From Metaclostridioides mangenotii (GTDB lineage: Bacteria > Bacillota > Clostridia > Peptostreptococcales > Peptostreptococcaceae), in NCBI RefSeq assembly GCF_017873185.1, contig NZ_JAGGJX010000006.1, positions 1-64,000 on the forward strand: 64,000 nt of DNA, read 5' to 3'. Position numbers and translations under genes: made by a program. Positions 16,387 to 27,251 of this stretch are shown in pieces (position 1 is the first letter of the stretch; each line of letters starts with the position of its first letter). The notes below the pieces were generated by a model. It did not search any database. It was not told where the DNA came from and saw only the letters and a program-made list of their open reading frames with translations.

Positions 16387-19300
16387 ATGCTTAAAAAGTT
16401 TAACAAAGTGTTAGTTGCAAATAGAGGCGAAATTGCTATCAGAGTATTTAGAGCTTGCTCTGAATTAGGTATAAAAAGTGTTGGGATATATAGTAAGGAA
16501 GATAAATATGGTTTATTTAGAACAAAGGCTGATGAATCGTACCTTATAGGAGAAGATAAAGGGCCTATAGATGCTTATTTAGATATTGATGGAATAATAG
16601 ATTTAGCAAAGAGGAAGAAAGTAGATGCTATACACCCTGGATATGGGTTTTTAGCTGAAAATGCTGAGTTTGCACGTAGATGTGAAGAAGAGGGAATTAC
16701 ATTTATAGGACCATCATCAGATATTATGCATATGATGGGAGATAAAATAAACTCTAAGAAGATCGCACATGAGGTAGAGGTTCCTACTATACCTGGTGTA
16801 GACAAAGCTATCAAATCTACTGATGAAGCAAAAGAAATTGCTAAAAAAATTGGTTACCCTGTAATGATAAAAGCTTCTAACGGCGGTGGCGGCAGAGGAA
16901 TAAGAATCGTAACTCGCGAGGAAGATTTAGAATTAGAGTATGAAACTGCTTGTAGTGAATCTAGAAAGGCTTTTGGTGAAGATATAATATTTATAGAAAA
17001 ATATATATCAGATCCTAAGCATATAGAGGTACAGATACTTGGGGATGAGCATGGAAATGTAGTTCATCTATATGAGAGAGACTGTTCAGTACAGAGAAGA
17101 CATCAAAAGATAATAGAGTACGCTCCAGCATTTTCATTAGATGATAAAATTAGAAAAGCTATATGTGATGATGCAGTTAAGCTTGCAAAACACGTTGGAT
17201 ATATTAATGCAGGTACACTAGAGTTCTTAGTAGATGCTAGTGGAGAGCATTATTTTATAGAAATGAATACTAGAGTTCAAGTTGAGCACACTGTAACAGA
17301 GATGGTTACTGGAATTGATATAGTTCAAAGCCAGATACTAATAGCTCAAGGATACGCTCTAGACAGTGATGAGATAGACATAAAATCACAGGATAGCGTT
17401 GAAGTAAGGGGTTACTCTATACAATGTAGAATAACTACTGAAGATCCTAAAAATCAATTTATGCCTGATACAGGAAAAATTCAAGTTTACAGAACAGGAT
17501 CAGGTTTTGGTATAAGACTAGATGGTGGAAATGGGTTTACAGGATCAAATATAAGCCCTCACTACGACAGTTTACTAGTAAAGACTATATCATGGGATAG
17601 AACTTTTAAGGGAGCCGTTAGTAAGACTTTAAGATCTATAAGAGAATTTAGAGTTAGAGGTGTTAAAACTAATATAGGATTCTTAATAAATGTGTTAAAC
17701 AACGATAAATTCCTAAATGGTCAATGCAGTACTAAATTTATAGACGAAAACCCAGAATTATTCGATATAAGAGAGAGCAAAGATAGAGGTACAAAATTAC
17801 TTCAATTTATAGGTGATGTTGTAGTTAATGACAACGCATGTAAAGAAAAACCATTCTTCGATGCACTACACGAGCCTAGATTAGAAGTACCTGCGATACA
17901 AACAGAGGGAAGTAGAGATTTATTCTACAAATTAGGAAAAGAAAAATACTTAGAAAAAATTAAAAATGATAAAAAGATACTTTTAACAGATACAACAATG
18001 AGAGATGCTCATCAGTCGCTTCTTGCTACAAGACTTAGAACTTACGATTTACTTCAAGCAGCGCCTGCAACTGAGAAATACATGAAAGATTTATTCTCAC
18101 TGGAGATGTGGGGTGGAGCGACTTATGATGTTGCTTATAGATTCCTTAAAGAGTCACCATGGAGAAGACTTCAAAAATTAAGAGAAGAAATACCGAGCAT
18201 AATGTTCCAAATGTTACTTAGAGCATCAAACGGCGTAGGGTACAAAAACTACCCAGACAATCTAATAGCGGAGTTTACTAGAGAATCAGCTAAACAAGGT
18301 ATAGATGTGTTTAGAATATTTGATTCATTGAACTGGATAGAGAATATAAAACCTTCTTTAGAGACAGCTCTTGAGACAGGAAAAATTGCTGAAGCAGCGA
18401 TATGTTACACTGGTGATGTTCTAGACAAAACTAAGACTAAGTACAATATGGAGTACTATGTAAGAATGGCGCAAGAGCTTGAAAGTCTTGGAGCTGATAT
18501 AATAGCTATAAAAGATATGTCAGGTCTTTTAAAACCATACTCTGCGTATATGCTAATTAAAGAGCTTAAGAAAAATGTTAAGACGCCAATACACCTACAC
18601 ACTCACGATACAAGTGGAAATGGTGTTGCTACATGCTTAATGGCTTCTGAAGCGGGCGTTGATATAGTAGATGCTGCATTAGAATCTGTTGCAGGTATAA
18701 CAAGTCAACCATCATTAAACGCTATAGTTGAGGCTCTAAGAAATACAGAAAGAGACACAAATATCGACTTATACGGATATGATGAGCTGAGCATGTACTA
18801 CAAGGATTTAAGAAAAGTATATGGAAAATTTGAAAGTGATTTAACTACTTCATATGCAGAAATATACAACTACGAAATACCAGGTGGACAGTACACTAAC
18901 CTTAAGCCACAGGCGGATAGCTTAGGTCTTGTAAATAGATTTGATGAAGTAAAAGCTAACTACAAAGTAGCAAACCAAGTAGTTGGAGATATAATTAAAG
19001 TTACACCATCTTCAAAAGTAGTTGGAGACTTAGCTATATTTATGACTAAGAACAAACTTACACAAGAAAATATAATAGAAGAAGGAAAGAATTTATCGTT
19101 CCCTGATTCAGTTGTTGATTTCTGTAAAGGTATGATAGGTCAACCTGAAGGTGGAATACCAAAAGACTTATCAGACGTTGTTCTGAAAGGTGAAAAAGCT
19201 ATAACTGAGAGACCAGGATCTTTACTACTAGATGAAGACTTCGGTCAGATAAAAGGGCATTTAGAAGACAAATACAAAATGGAAGCTAATATAAGAAATA

Positions 19301-19830
19301 TATTGAGTTATGCTCTTTATCCAAAAGTTTATGAAGACTATTTAGATCATCTTGAAGAGTATAACGATATATCAAAACTTGAAAGCGATGTATTCTTCTA
19401 TGGACTAAACAAAAATGAAGAATGTGAAGTTGAAATAGAAGAAGGAAAAGTTTTAACAATAAGATTAGTTGAAATAGGTGAAGTTAAAGAAGATGGAATG
19501 AGAACTATCGGATTTGAGCTTAATGGAATGTTTAGAGAAGTTGAAATCAAAGACACTAATTACACTGGTCAAGTTGCAAACATTGAAAAAGCTGATATGA
19601 GTGATCCTCATCAAGTTGGAGCAAGTATACCTGGTAAGGTTGTAAAGATACTTGTAAAAGAAGGGGATACTGTAACTGCAAATCAACCGTTGATTGTTAT
19701 AGAAGCTATGAAAATGGAAACAAATATAGTTGCTAAAGCTGCTGGAGTAATTAAGTCTATCAAAGTTGCTCAAAATGACATGGTTGTAGATAAACAGTTA
19801 TTAATGATGACAAGCGAAATTTCAGAATAA
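16387..19830 (+). CDS. pyc: Pyruvate carboxylase
   Basis: Biotin enzyme that carboxylates pyruvate to oxaloacetate with ATP and bicarbonate, an anaplerotic step. The 1147 residues hold all domains of the one-chain type. The biotin carboxylase (about 1-455) starts FNKVLVANRGEIAIRVFRAC and has the ATP-grasp loop KASNGGGGRGIR and catalytic EMNTRVQVEHTVTE. The carboxyltransferase (about 530-830) has LLTDTTMRDAHQSLLATR with metal-binding HLHTHDTSGN. The C-terminal biotinyl domain has EAMKMETN near 1105-1112. The start ATG follows AAAAGGAGAAG. Length is normal. It is monocistronic, with a terminator at 19855. Confidence 0.98.
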   Translation: MLKKFNKVLVANRGEIAIRVFRACSELGIKSVGIYSKEDKYGLFRTKADESYLIGEDKGPIDAYLDIDGIIDLAKRKKVDAIHPGYGFLAENAEFARRCEEEGITFIGPSSDIMHMMGDKINSKKIAHEVEVPTIPGVDKAIKSTDEAKEIAKKIGYPVMIKASNGGGGRGIRIVTREEDLELEYETACSESRKAFGEDIIFIEKYISDPKHIEVQILGDEHGNVVHLYERDCSVQRRHQKIIEYAPAFSLDDKIRKAICDDAVKLAKHVGYINAGTLEFLVDASGEHYFIEMNTRVQVEHTVTEMVTGIDIVQSQILIAQGYALDSDEIDIKSQDSVEVRGYSIQCRITTEDPKNQFMPDTGKIQVYRTGSGFGIRLDGGNGFTGSNISPHYDSLLVKTISWDRTFKGAVSKTLRSIREFRVRGVKTNIGFLINVLNNDKFLNGQCSTKFIDENPELFDIRESKDRGTKLLQFIGDVVVNDNACKEKPFFDALHEPRLEVPAIQTEGSRDLFYKLGKEKYLEKIKNDKKILLTDTTMRDAHQSLLATRLRTYDLLQAAPATEKYMKDLFSLEMWGGATYDVAYRFLKESPWRRLQKLREEIPSIMFQMLLRASNGVGYKNYPDNLIAEFTRESAKQGIDVFRIFDSLNWIENIKPSLETALETGKIAEAAICYTGDVLDKTKTKYNMEYYVRMAQELESLGADIIAIKDMSGLLKPYSAYMLIKELKKNVKTPIHLHTHDTSGNGVATCLMASEAGVDIVDAALESVAGITSQPSLNAIVEALRNTERDTNIDLYGYDELSMYYKDLRKVYGKFESDLTTSYAEIYNYEIPGGQYTNLKPQADSLGLVNRFDEVKANYKVANQVVGDIIKVTPSSKVVGDLAIFMTKNKLTQENIIEEGKNLSFPDSVVDFCKGMIGQPEGGIPKDLSDVVLKGEKAITERPGSLLLDEDFGQIKGHLEDKYKMEANIRNILSYALYPKVYEDYLDHLEEYNDISKLESDVFFYGLNKNEECEVEIEEGKVLTIRLVEIGEVKEDGMRTIGFELNGMFREVEIKDTNYTGQVANIEKADMSDPHQVGASIPGKVVKILVKEGDTVTANQPLIVIEAMKMETNIVAKAAGVIKSIKVAQNDMVVDKQLLMMTSEISE

Positions 19831-19854
19831 AATATAATTTTATATAATAAAAGT

Positions 19855-19889
19855 AGAGAGTTAATTTAAATATTAGCTCTCTTTTTTAT
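19855..19889 (+). terminator. Terminator after pyc
   Basis: AGAGAGTTAAT pairs with ATTAGCTCTCT (one bulge), followed by T6. Confidence 0.8.
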
Positions 19890-20350
19890 TGTAATATAAG
19901 ATGCTTAATTATAATAAATTAATAAAATAATCTAATAATGCGTCTTATATTATTAAAAAGGATTGCATCACAAGTAAAAAAGATATGAAAATAGAGAAAA
20001 CTGGAAAAATTGAGAAAAATAAGTTTCAAATGTAACAAGACTATTTGGAATGGATAGAAATGAAACAAATGTAAAATTGTATAGCATTTTCATCCGAATA
20101 AAGATTCAAGAATATATATGTAGCAAAGGATGGGATGGTACCCAAATTTACAGAAATAAATATATATGCACTATATTGGATTAAGATGTATATAAGCATT
20201 AAATTTTAAGTATGAATAGAATATTCAAAATATAGAAGGGATTTGAGAGGTGTATATAGAAATACTTTATTGATATCTGTACTATTTTTAAATATTATTA
20301 ATAAAATATTAAAAGGTATTTCTTAGGAAATAAAAACAAAATACATAATT
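19890..20350. other. Gene-free region before the EF-G-like gene
   Basis: This 460-bp AT-rich stretch has stops in all frames and no clear structured RNA. A short run around 20125-20210 (VAKDGMVPKFTEINIYALYW) might be a decayed coding scrap, but it has no start or ribosome site. I see nothing functional that I can name. Confidence 0.5.
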
Positions 20351-20366
20351 AAAGGTGGGTGCTTAT

Positions 20367-22316
20367 ATGAAAGTCTATGAGAGCAACAAGTTGAGAAATG
20401 TAGCAGTACTTGGACACAGTGGATGCGGTAAGACTAATCTTATTGAAACAATAGCTTACACAGCAAATACAAATAAAATCCCAAAACTGACAGATAAAGC
20501 AAACATGACTTACCACATGTCGTTAAAACCTATTGAATACAACGACTATAAATTTAATTTATTGGACACACCAGGGTATTTTGACTTTAATGGAGATGTA
20601 ATTTCGGCTCTTAGTGCTAGTGATGCGTCAGTGATAGTAATTGATGCAACTTCACCAATTCAAGTTGGTACAGAAAAATCGCTAGAGTTAACTGAAAATA
20701 TGCCTAAAATAATGTTTATTAATAAAATAGATAATGAAAAAGCTAGATATAAAGATGCAATAGCAATGCTTAGAGATAAGTACAACAATAAGATAGTACC
20801 TATGATAAGTCCTATATACAAGGATAAAGAGTTTGTTAAGCTTTACAATGTATTTGAAAATGTAGATGATTTAGAAGGCGACTTCAAAGAGCAAGCTGTA
20901 AGTGTTAGAGAAGCACTTATGGAGTTAATAGCAGAGACTGATGATGAAATACTAGACAAGTACTTTAGCGGAGAAGAGCTTACCAAAGAAGAGATTCAGA
21001 GAGGAATTATAATAGGTATTCAAAGAGGAGATATAATTCCTGTAATATGTGGATCAACTATAAATAATATAGGTACAAGAGAAATTTTAGATACGATTAC
21101 AAACTTCTTGGCCCCTAAAGTTAAAGAAAATAAAAAAGGATTTAACGGTTTTGTATTCAAAACTTTAATGGATCCTTTTGTAGGAAAGATGTCTTATATA
21201 AAAATTGTAGACGGAGAGATAACTAAAGATACAGAGTTCTATAACTTGAACAAAAAAAATAAAGAAAGATTAGCAGGACTTTATACTCTAAAAAATGGTG
21301 AGCTTGTTAATATAAAAAAAGCTAAAGGCGGAGATATTGTAGTAGTTACAAAGGTAGATTCGCTAAAAACAGGAGATTCACTGTCTACAGATAAAAATGC
21401 AGACTTACGAGAGGGTATCGAATTTCCGAAACCACAGATATACTACGCCGTTGAGACTAAAAATAAAGGCGACGAAGATAAAGTAGGAACTATTTTAAAT
21501 AAACTTGTTGAAGAGGACCCAACACTTCATTGGTACCGTAATGTGGATACCAGACAGTCTCTACTTGGCGGTCAAGGAGAGTTACATATAAAAACTATCA
21601 AAAATAGAATGAAGGATAAGTTTGGAGTAGATGTTTCTTTAAACGATCTAAAAGTTCCATATAAGGAGACTATAAAAGGAAGTGCAGATGTTCAAGGTAA
21701 GTATAAGAAACAATCTGGAGGTCATGGACAATACGGCGATGTTAAGATAAGATTCTCAAGATCTGATGATGATTTTGATTTTTCCGAGGAACTATTTGGA
21801 GGATCAGTTCCAAGGCAATATGTTCCAGCAGTAGAAAAAGGGTTAAAAGATTCAATGTCAAAAGGTATATTAGGGGGATTCCCTGTTATTAATATAAAAG
21901 CGGTTCTCTACGATGGATCGTATCACGATGTTGATTCATCTGAGATGGCGTTTAAGATGGCAGCTAGTGTAGCTTTTAAAAAGGGAATGGAAGAAGCGGA
22001 CCCAATACTACTTGAGCCTATTATGAAACTTAAGATAACAGTTCCAGATGATTATATGGGTGATGTAATGGGAGATATAAATAAGAGAAGAGGTAAAATT
22101 CTTGGAATGGAACCGGATGGAAAAGGCAAACAAATTATATTTGCTCTTGCACCTCAGGCTGAGACATTCAAGTATGCAATAGATCTGAGATCTATGACTC
22201 AAGGTCGTGGAGTATTTGAAATGGAATTAGAGACTTATGGAGAGGTTCCACAACACTTGTCAGAAAAAATAATTGAGGAATCTGGAAATCTTAAGAAAGA
22301 AAAAGCCCTATCATAA
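20367..22316 (+). CDS. Elongation factor G-like translational GTPase
   Basis: Paralogue of EF-G (FusA-like). The 649 residues contain G1 GHSGCGKT (about 16-23), G3 DTPGYFDF, G4 NKID, an EF-Tu-like domain II, and EF-G domains III-V (QGELHIKTI, GGHGQYGDVKIRFSR, PILLEPIMKLKITVPDDYMG, in parts). G1 differs from the canonical AHIDAGKT of true EF-G, typical of the EF-G-like group whose role is not well defined. Canonical fusA is usually with rpsL and rpsG, which are outside this window. I chose ATG 20367 because AAAGGTGGG lies just before it; a GTG at 20355 falls inside that site. Single gene with a terminator. Confidence 0.9.
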   Translation: MKVYESNKLRNVAVLGHSGCGKTNLIETIAYTANTNKIPKLTDKANMTYHMSLKPIEYNDYKFNLLDTPGYFDFNGDVISALSASDASVIVIDATSPIQVGTEKSLELTENMPKIMFINKIDNEKARYKDAIAMLRDKYNNKIVPMISPIYKDKEFVKLYNVFENVDDLEGDFKEQAVSVREALMELIAETDDEILDKYFSGEELTKEEIQRGIIIGIQRGDIIPVICGSTINNIGTREILDTITNFLAPKVKENKKGFNGFVFKTLMDPFVGKMSYIKIVDGEITKDTEFYNLNKKNKERLAGLYTLKNGELVNIKKAKGGDIVVVTKVDSLKTGDSLSTDKNADLREGIEFPKPQIYYAVETKNKGDEDKVGTILNKLVEEDPTLHWYRNVDTRQSLLGGQGELHIKTIKNRMKDKFGVDVSLNDLKVPYKETIKGSADVQGKYKKQSGGHGQYGDVKIRFSRSDDDFDFSEELFGGSVPRQYVPAVEKGLKDSMSKGILGGFPVINIKAVLYDGSYHDVDSSEMAFKMAASVAFKKGMEEADPILLEPIMKLKITVPDDYMGDVMGDINKRRGKILGMEPDGKGKQIIFALAPQAETFKYAIDLRSMTQGRGVFEMELETYGEVPQHLSEKIIEESGNLKKEKALS

Positions 22317-22414
22317 TAGATGTAGATGTTTATCTAATAATAAATAAAGAAAAATAATAGAGGATAATTTGGGTGTAAGTAAGAAAGAGACTAAAATATA
22401 TTAAATAAAATAAC

Positions 22415-22449
22415 AAAAAGGCAGAGTATCGATTAAACTCTGTCTTTTT
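22415..22449 (+). terminator. Terminator after the EF-G-like gene
   Basis: AAAAAGGCAGAGT pairs with ACTCTGTCTTTTT around an 8-base loop. Confidence 0.85.
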
Positions 22450-22541
22450 GTGGTAAAAAGTATATTACAAAGTGCATTAAACTACTATAAATAATGTTAC
22501 AAAATAATTTATATAGATATTAAATATTATTTATTAGACAC

Positions 22542-22589
22542 TTTACAAAAAATCAAAAAGGTGTAAAATAGTAGTCAAAGATAGTCAAA
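22542..22589 (+). promoter_or_regulatory. ctsR operon promoter with CtsR operator
   Basis: TTTACA (22542-22547), a 16-bp spacer, then TAAAAT (22564-22569). Directly after it at 22573-22589 is AGTCAAAGATAGTCAAA, a perfect match to the CtsR heptad direct repeat (RGTCAAA-NAN-RGTCAAA). CtsR bound here would block transcription start of its own operon until heat or protein stress. Confidence 0.93.
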
Positions 22590-22610
22590 AGAAAGCAAGT
22601 GGTGATAAAT

Positions 22611-23075
22611 ATGGCGACAATGACTGATATAATAGAGAATTTTATAAAGGAATTAATGAAGGAAAGTAATTCGATTCAGATTCAAAGAAATGAGCTTGCG
22701 AGTTTGTTTTCATGTGTCCCATCTCAGATAAATTATGTTCTTACAACAAGGTTTACCTTAGATAGAGGGTATTTTGTAGAGAGCAAGCAAGGTGGAGGAG
22801 GATATGTCCAGATTGCAAAAATACAACAAAACAAAAAGGACTATATAAAAGACCTACTCAATGAAAAGATAGGAGACCAGATATCTTTTAAAAGAGCTAA
22901 AGATATTGTAGAAAACTTAAAAGATACTGAATTAATTACCGAAAGAGAGTCAAAGATAATACTGTCCTCGATTGATGAAAAATCACTGATTATTCCAATT
23001 TGTGATATGAAGGAAAAAGTGAGGGCAAGTATTTTAAAAAATTTAATAATACTTTTAATTAACACGGGAGAGTGA
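22611..23075 (+). CDS. ctsR: Transcriptional repressor CtsR
   Basis: Class III heat-shock repressor that controls clp genes. The 154 residues begin MATMTDIIENFIKELM and have the winged helix with the DNA-contact glycine-rich wing (RGYFVESKQGGGGYVQI, about 56-72) and the C-terminal dimer/McsB-interaction domain. Upstream in-frame GTG codons (22599, 22602) give a longer ORF, but family members start at MATMTDIIE. It is first gene of ctsR-mcsA-mcsB-clpC, has its own operator just upstream, and its stop overlaps the mcsA ribosome-site region. Confidence 0.96.
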   Translation: MATMTDIIENFIKELMKESNSIQIQRNELASLFSCVPSQINYVLTTRFTLDRGYFVESKQGGGGYVQIAKIQQNKKDYIKDLLNEKIGDQISFKRAKDIVENLKDTELITERESKIILSSIDEKSLIIPICDMKEKVRASILKNLIILLINTGE

Positions 23076-23080
23076 TAATT

Positions 23081-23575
23081 ATGTTATGTCAAGAATGTAA
23101 TAAAAATAAAGCATCCGTTTACTACAATGAAAATATAAATGGTGAGAAAGTGGAAAAGTATTTATGCAGTGAGTGTGCTAAAGAGTACACAAATGTTGAT
23201 TTCGATTTTAATATGCCGTTTTCAATGATGGATGTAATATCAAAATTAGGATTTCAACCTGAGAAAGAAGCTGAAAGCAAGCTTATATGCCCAACATGCA
23301 ATAGCACTTACAGCGACTTTAAGAATACTGGTAGATTTGGATGCAGTCATTGTTACGAAGCATTTAGCAGTCAGATAAATCCTATGCTTCAAAATATTCA
23401 CGGTCATTTGGAGCATGTAGGTAAAGCGCCTAAAAAATCTTACCATAGTATAAGTGTAAAAAATGAAGTAAAGAAAATTAAAGAAGAATTGGATAGAGCA
23501 GTAAAAACTGAGGATTACGAAGAAGCTGCAAAGCTAAGAGATAAAATTAAAGCTTTGGTGGATTCAATAGATTAG
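23081..23575 (+). CDS. mcsA: Protein arginine kinase activator McsA
   Basis: Zinc-finger partner that activates the McsB arginine kinase and helps regulate CtsR. The 164 residues have CxxC pairs at the N-terminus (MLCQECNKNK, YLCSECAKEY) and in the middle (CPTCNSTY, FGCSHCYEAF), and end in a UVR motif (VKTEDYEEAAKLRDKIKAL), the same kind found in ClpC and UvrB. I chose ATG 23081; the alternative GTG 23072 sits on the CGGGAGAG ribosome site. It lies between ctsR and mcsB, 15 bp before mcsB. Confidence 0.95.
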   Translation: MLCQECNKNKASVYYNENINGEKVEKYLCSECAKEYTNVDFDFNMPFSMMDVISKLGFQPEKEAESKLICPTCNSTYSDFKNTGRFGCSHCYEAFSSQINPMLQNIHGHLEHVGKAPKKSYHSISVKNEVKKIKEELDRAVKTEDYEEAAKLRDKIKALVDSID

Positions 23576-23589
23576 GAGGGAGATAGGTT

Positions 23590-24618
23590 GTGGAAAATAA
23601 AATAGTTATAAAATCTAGAGTGAGACTTGCTAGAAATCTAGTGGACTATCCATTCCCCAATAGACTTGATGAAGAGAAGTCTTTAGAAGTCATTGAAAAA
23701 GTTAAGGAAGCCCTCTTTAAAGATAATAGCGGACTAGAAAGAGAATATAATTTTTACAAGATGGCAGATTTAAGCCAACTGAAGAAAATATGTATGGTTG
23801 AAAAACATCTTATAAGTCCGGATTTAGCAAGTAATGTAAATGGTGCTGTTTTGATAAAAAAAGATGAGACAGTCAGTATAATGATCAACGAAGAAGACCA
23901 TATTAGAATACAGACAATGTGTGATGGTCTAGAATTAGAAAAGGCTTACCAAATAGCAAATAAAATAGACGATTTCCTTGAAGAGACATTAGAATACGCA
24001 TTTGATGTAGAGTTGGGGTATTTAACTTCTTGTCCTACAAATACTGGTACAGGAATGAGGGCATCGGTGATGTTTCACTTACCTGCACTTACTCAATTGA
24101 GATATATAAACGATGTATATAAGGTATCTTCTCAAATAGGTGTCGCAGTTAGAGGGATATACGGAGAGAGAACAGAGGCTTTAGGAAATATATATCAAAT
24201 TTCAAACCAACTTACACTGGGAAGAACTGAAAAAAATACAATTGAAAATATAAAAGGTATGGCGACCGATATAGTATCAAAAGAACTCCAAGCGAGAGAG
24301 ATGATCAAAAAAACTTGGGGAATAAAATTAGAAGATAAGATATTTAGAGCTTTAGGTCTACTTGAAGGCGCTAGAATAATCGACACATCGGAAGCTATGG
24401 GATATTTATCTGTAGTTAAGGTAGGAGTTGAGATGGGATATATAGAAAATATAAAACTAGACGACTTAGATAAACTTATGATAAATATTCAACCGGCACA
24501 TCAAAGCACGATGTTTGAAAATGCAGAAAGAAAAAATAGAGACATAAATAGAGCAAAATATATTAGGGAAACGCTAGAAAAATTAAAAGTTGGAGGTGCA
24601 AATTATGAACTTCAATAA
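23590..24618 (+). CDS. mcsB: Protein arginine kinase McsB
   Basis: Phosphagen-kinase-fold enzyme that phosphorylates arginines on CtsR and on damaged proteins, marking them for ClpCP. The 342 residues include the nucleotide-binding arginines in KSRVRLARNL (N-terminus), the loop TSCPTNTGTGMRASVMFHLP with the conserved Cys, the RGIYGERTEA segment and NQLTLGRTE. GTG start at 23590 with AGGAGGGAG upstream. The 3' end overlaps clpC by 14 bp and holds the clpC ribosome site GGAGGT, implying coupled translation. Confidence 0.96.
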   Translation: MENKIVIKSRVRLARNLVDYPFPNRLDEEKSLEVIEKVKEALFKDNSGLEREYNFYKMADLSQLKKICMVEKHLISPDLASNVNGAVLIKKDETVSIMINEEDHIRIQTMCDGLELEKAYQIANKIDDFLEETLEYAFDVELGYLTSCPTNTGTGMRASVMFHLPALTQLRYINDVYKVSSQIGVAVRGIYGERTEALGNIYQISNQLTLGRTEKNTIENIKGMATDIVSKELQAREMIKKTWGIKLEDKIFRALGLLEGARIIDTSEAMGYLSVVKVGVEMGYIENIKLDDLDKLMINIQPAHQSTMFENAERKNRDINRAKYIRETLEKLKVGGANYELQ

Positions 24619-27049
24619 GTTTACACAAAGAGCAAAAAATGCAATAGATTTAGCAATGGAATTTTCTAAGAGACTAGGGCACAACATAGTTGGAAGTGAA
24701 CATCTTTTATTTGGTCTTTTAGAAGAAGGCGAGGGAGTAGCTGCTAAAGTACTTAAAGAAGCAGGTATCACAGAAGAGTACTTAGAAAGTAGAATTGTAG
24801 AAATTGAAGGGCAAGCAGATCCTATAACTGGAGATGTACCTTTTAGTCCTAGAAGTAAGCAAATATTAGAGTTGTCTGGAATGTTTTCAAATAAACTACA
24901 GACAAGTTATATTGGTACAGAGCACATTCTTTTAGCTGTAATTCAAGAAGGTGAAGGAATTGCAAATAGAATTCTTCATGCAGCTGGAGTGGATGATAGA
25001 ACACTAGCTCAAGCGACAGTTGATATGATGGGAATGGGAAGTAAAAGCGAAGGTCAAAATAATAGTTACACGTCAAACAATAGTGAAAAGGGAGCTAAAA
25101 CCCTTGAAAAATACGGAAGAAATCTAACTCAATACGCAAAACAAAACAAAGTGGATCCTGTAATCGGAAGATCTAAAGAAATTGAGAGAATCATACAAAT
25201 CTTAAGTAGAAGAACTAAAAATAATCCTGTACTTATAGGGGATCCTGGTGTAGGTAAAACTGCGATAATAGAGGGATTAGCAACAGATATTTCAAATGGA
25301 AATGTACCTGATACATTGATAAACAAAACAATTTACACTCTTGATATGGGATCGCTTTTAGCTGGTGCAAAGTATAGAGGTGAATTTGAAGAGAGAGTCA
25401 AAGATGTAGTAGATGAAGTTATCGAAAATGGAAATATAATTTTGTTTATAGATGAAATGCACACTATAATCGGGGCAGGAACTACAGGAGAAGGATCTAT
25501 AGACGCTTCAAATATACTAAAACCAGCTCTTGCAAGAGGTGAAATGCAGATTATAGGAGCTACTACGATAGATGAATACAGAAAACATGTAGAAAAAGAT
25601 GCAGCTCTTGAAAGAAGATTCCAACCGGTAATGGTTGATGAGCCTACAAAAGAAGATGCTGTTAAAATACTTGAAGGTCTTAGAGACAAATACGAAGCTC
25701 ATCACAAAGTAAAGATAACAGATGAAGCTATAAAATCAGCAGTAGAGTTGTCAGTTAGATATATTACGGATAGATACTTACCGGATAAAGCAATAGACTT
25801 AATCGACGAAGCTGCTTCAAGAGTTAGATTAAAAGAAAACACTCCACCTGCTGAAATCAAAGAGATAGAATCAGAAATAGAGAATATAGATAAAGAAAAA
25901 GAAGAGGCAGTAAGATGCCAAGACTTTGAAAATGCCGCCAAGATAAGAGATAAACAAAGTTACCTTAAAAATAAACTAAAAGAAGTGAGAGAAAATTGGA
26001 ATCAATCTTCTAAAAATGCTGATTTGGTGGACAGCGAAGTAATAGCGGATGTAGTAGGATTGTGGACTGGTATACCAGTAAATACTATAGTAGAGGAAGA
26101 AGCAGACAAACTGCTGAATCTGGAAGAAAAACTTCACAATAGAGTAATAGGTCAAGAGCAAGCTGTGGAATCAATTTCTAGGGCTATAAGAAGATCGAGA
26201 GCAGGTCTTAAAGATCCGAATAGACCAATAGGTTCATTCCTATTCTTAGGGCCAACTGGTGTCGGTAAAACTGAATTATCAAAGGCACTTGCAGAAGTTC
26301 AATTTGGTGACGAAAACCAAATTATAAGAATAGATATGTCTGAGTACATGGAGAAACATGCAGTTTCAAGAATGATAGGTTCACCTCCAGGATATGTAGG
26401 ACACGATGAAGGTGGTCAATTAACAGAAAAAGTGAGAAGATCTCCTTATTCAGTAATACTATTTGACGAGATAGAAAAAGCGCATCCAGATGTGTTTAAT
26501 ATACTACTTCAAATACTTGACGACGGAAGACTTACAGACTCAAAAGGAAGAACAGTTGACTTTAAAAATACAATAATAATAATGACATCTAACGTAGGAG
26601 CATCTACTATAAGAAAAGAAAAAGTTATGGGGTTCTCTACAGGTAAAGCGGAAGATGAGGCTAAAAATAAATACGAAAAAATGAAAGAAAACATAATGGG
26701 TGAGCTTAAAAACAGATTTAGACCAGAGTTTTTAAACAGAATTGACGATATTGTAGTATTCCACTCATTATCAAAAGAAGATATAGGCAAGATAGTAAAA
26801 CTAATGGCCAAAGAAGTAATAAACAGACTTAAAGATATGGATATAGATTTGGATATTAGTAGTGAAGCTGTAGATTTGATTTCAAAAGAAGGTACTGATC
26901 TAGAGTACGGTGCAAGACCACTTAAAAGAGCAATTCAGAAGGCCCTTGAAGACGAGTTATCTGAAGCTATTTTAAAAGGTGATGTTAAAAAAGGAAGCAA
27001 AGTAGTAGCGAGTGTAGTAGACGATAAGATTGTATTTACTACGGTTTAG
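24605..27049 (+). CDS. clpC: ATP-dependent Clp protease ATP-binding subunit ClpC
   Basis: Hsp100 unfoldase that feeds substrates, including arginine-phosphorylated proteins, to ClpP. The 814 residues show a double Clp-N repeat (about 1-145), AAA-1 with Walker [10 protein letters not shown] (about 212-220), a UVR-type middle segment ([14 protein letters not shown], about 435-450), AAA-2 with GPTGVGKTE (about 548-556) and the D2 C-domain. Walker B boxes LFIDEMHT and LFDEIEKAH are visible. ATG 24605 was chosen over upstream starts because GGAGGTGC lies 8 bases before. Last gene of the CtsR operon, followed by a terminator; a clpP is at 40161. Confidence 0.97.
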   Translation: MNFNKFTQRAKNAIDLAMEFSKRLGHNIVGSEHLLFGLLEEGEGVAAKVLKEAGITEEYLESRIVEIEGQADPITGDVPFSPRSKQILELSGMFSNKLQTSYIGTEHILLAVIQEGEGIANRILHAAGVDDRTLAQATVDMMGMGSKSEGQNNSYTSNNSEKGAKTLEKYGRNLTQYAKQNKVDPVIGRSKEIERIIQILSRRTKNNPVLIGDPGVGKTAIIEGLATDISNGNVPDTLINKTIYTLDMGSLLAGAKYRGEFEERVKDVVDEVIENGNIILFIDEMHTIIGAGTTGEGSIDASNILKPALARGEMQIIGATTIDEYRKHVEKDAALERRFQPVMVDEPTKEDAVKILEGLRDKYEAHHKVKITDEAIKSAVELSVRYITDRYLPDKAIDLIDEAASRVRLKENTPPAEIKEIESEIENIDKEKEEAVRCQDFENAAKIRDKQSYLKNKLKEVRENWNQSSKNADLVDSEVIADVVGLWTGIPVNTIVEEEADKLLNLEEKLHNRVIGQEQAVESISRAIRRSRAGLKDPNRPIGSFLFLGPTGVGKTELSKALAEVQFGDENQIIRIDMSEYMEKHAVSRMIGSPPGYVGHDEGGQLTEKVRRSPYSVILFDEIEKAHPDVFNILLQILDDGRLTDSKGRTVDFKNTIIIMTSNVGASTIRKEKVMGFSTGKAEDEAKNKYEKMKENIMGELKNRFRPEFLNRIDDIVVFHSLSKEDIGKIVKLMAKEVINRLKDMDIDLDISSEAVDLISKEGTDLEYGARPLKRAIQKALEDELSEAILKGDVKKGSKVVASVVDDKIVFTTV

Positions 27050-27065
27050 ATATTTACTATTTAAA

Positions 27066-27113
27066 GGTTATTCCAAAGTTATTTATTTAGCTTTGGAGTA
27101 GCTTTTTTATTTT
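27066..27113 (+). terminator. Terminator of the ctsR operon
   Basis: TTATTCCAAAG pairs with CTTTGGAGTAG around an 11-base A/T loop, followed by a T6-rich tail. Confidence 0.82.
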
Positions 27114-27251
27114 TATCTTAATATCTATAAATAAAAAAATGATTTTAATAAATAGTTATATCAATAGGGGAATAATAATATGAGTACATAGTAAGTAATG
27201 ATATAATTTAAGAAAATCTAATAGATTTATTCATTTAAAGGAGTGTAGTTT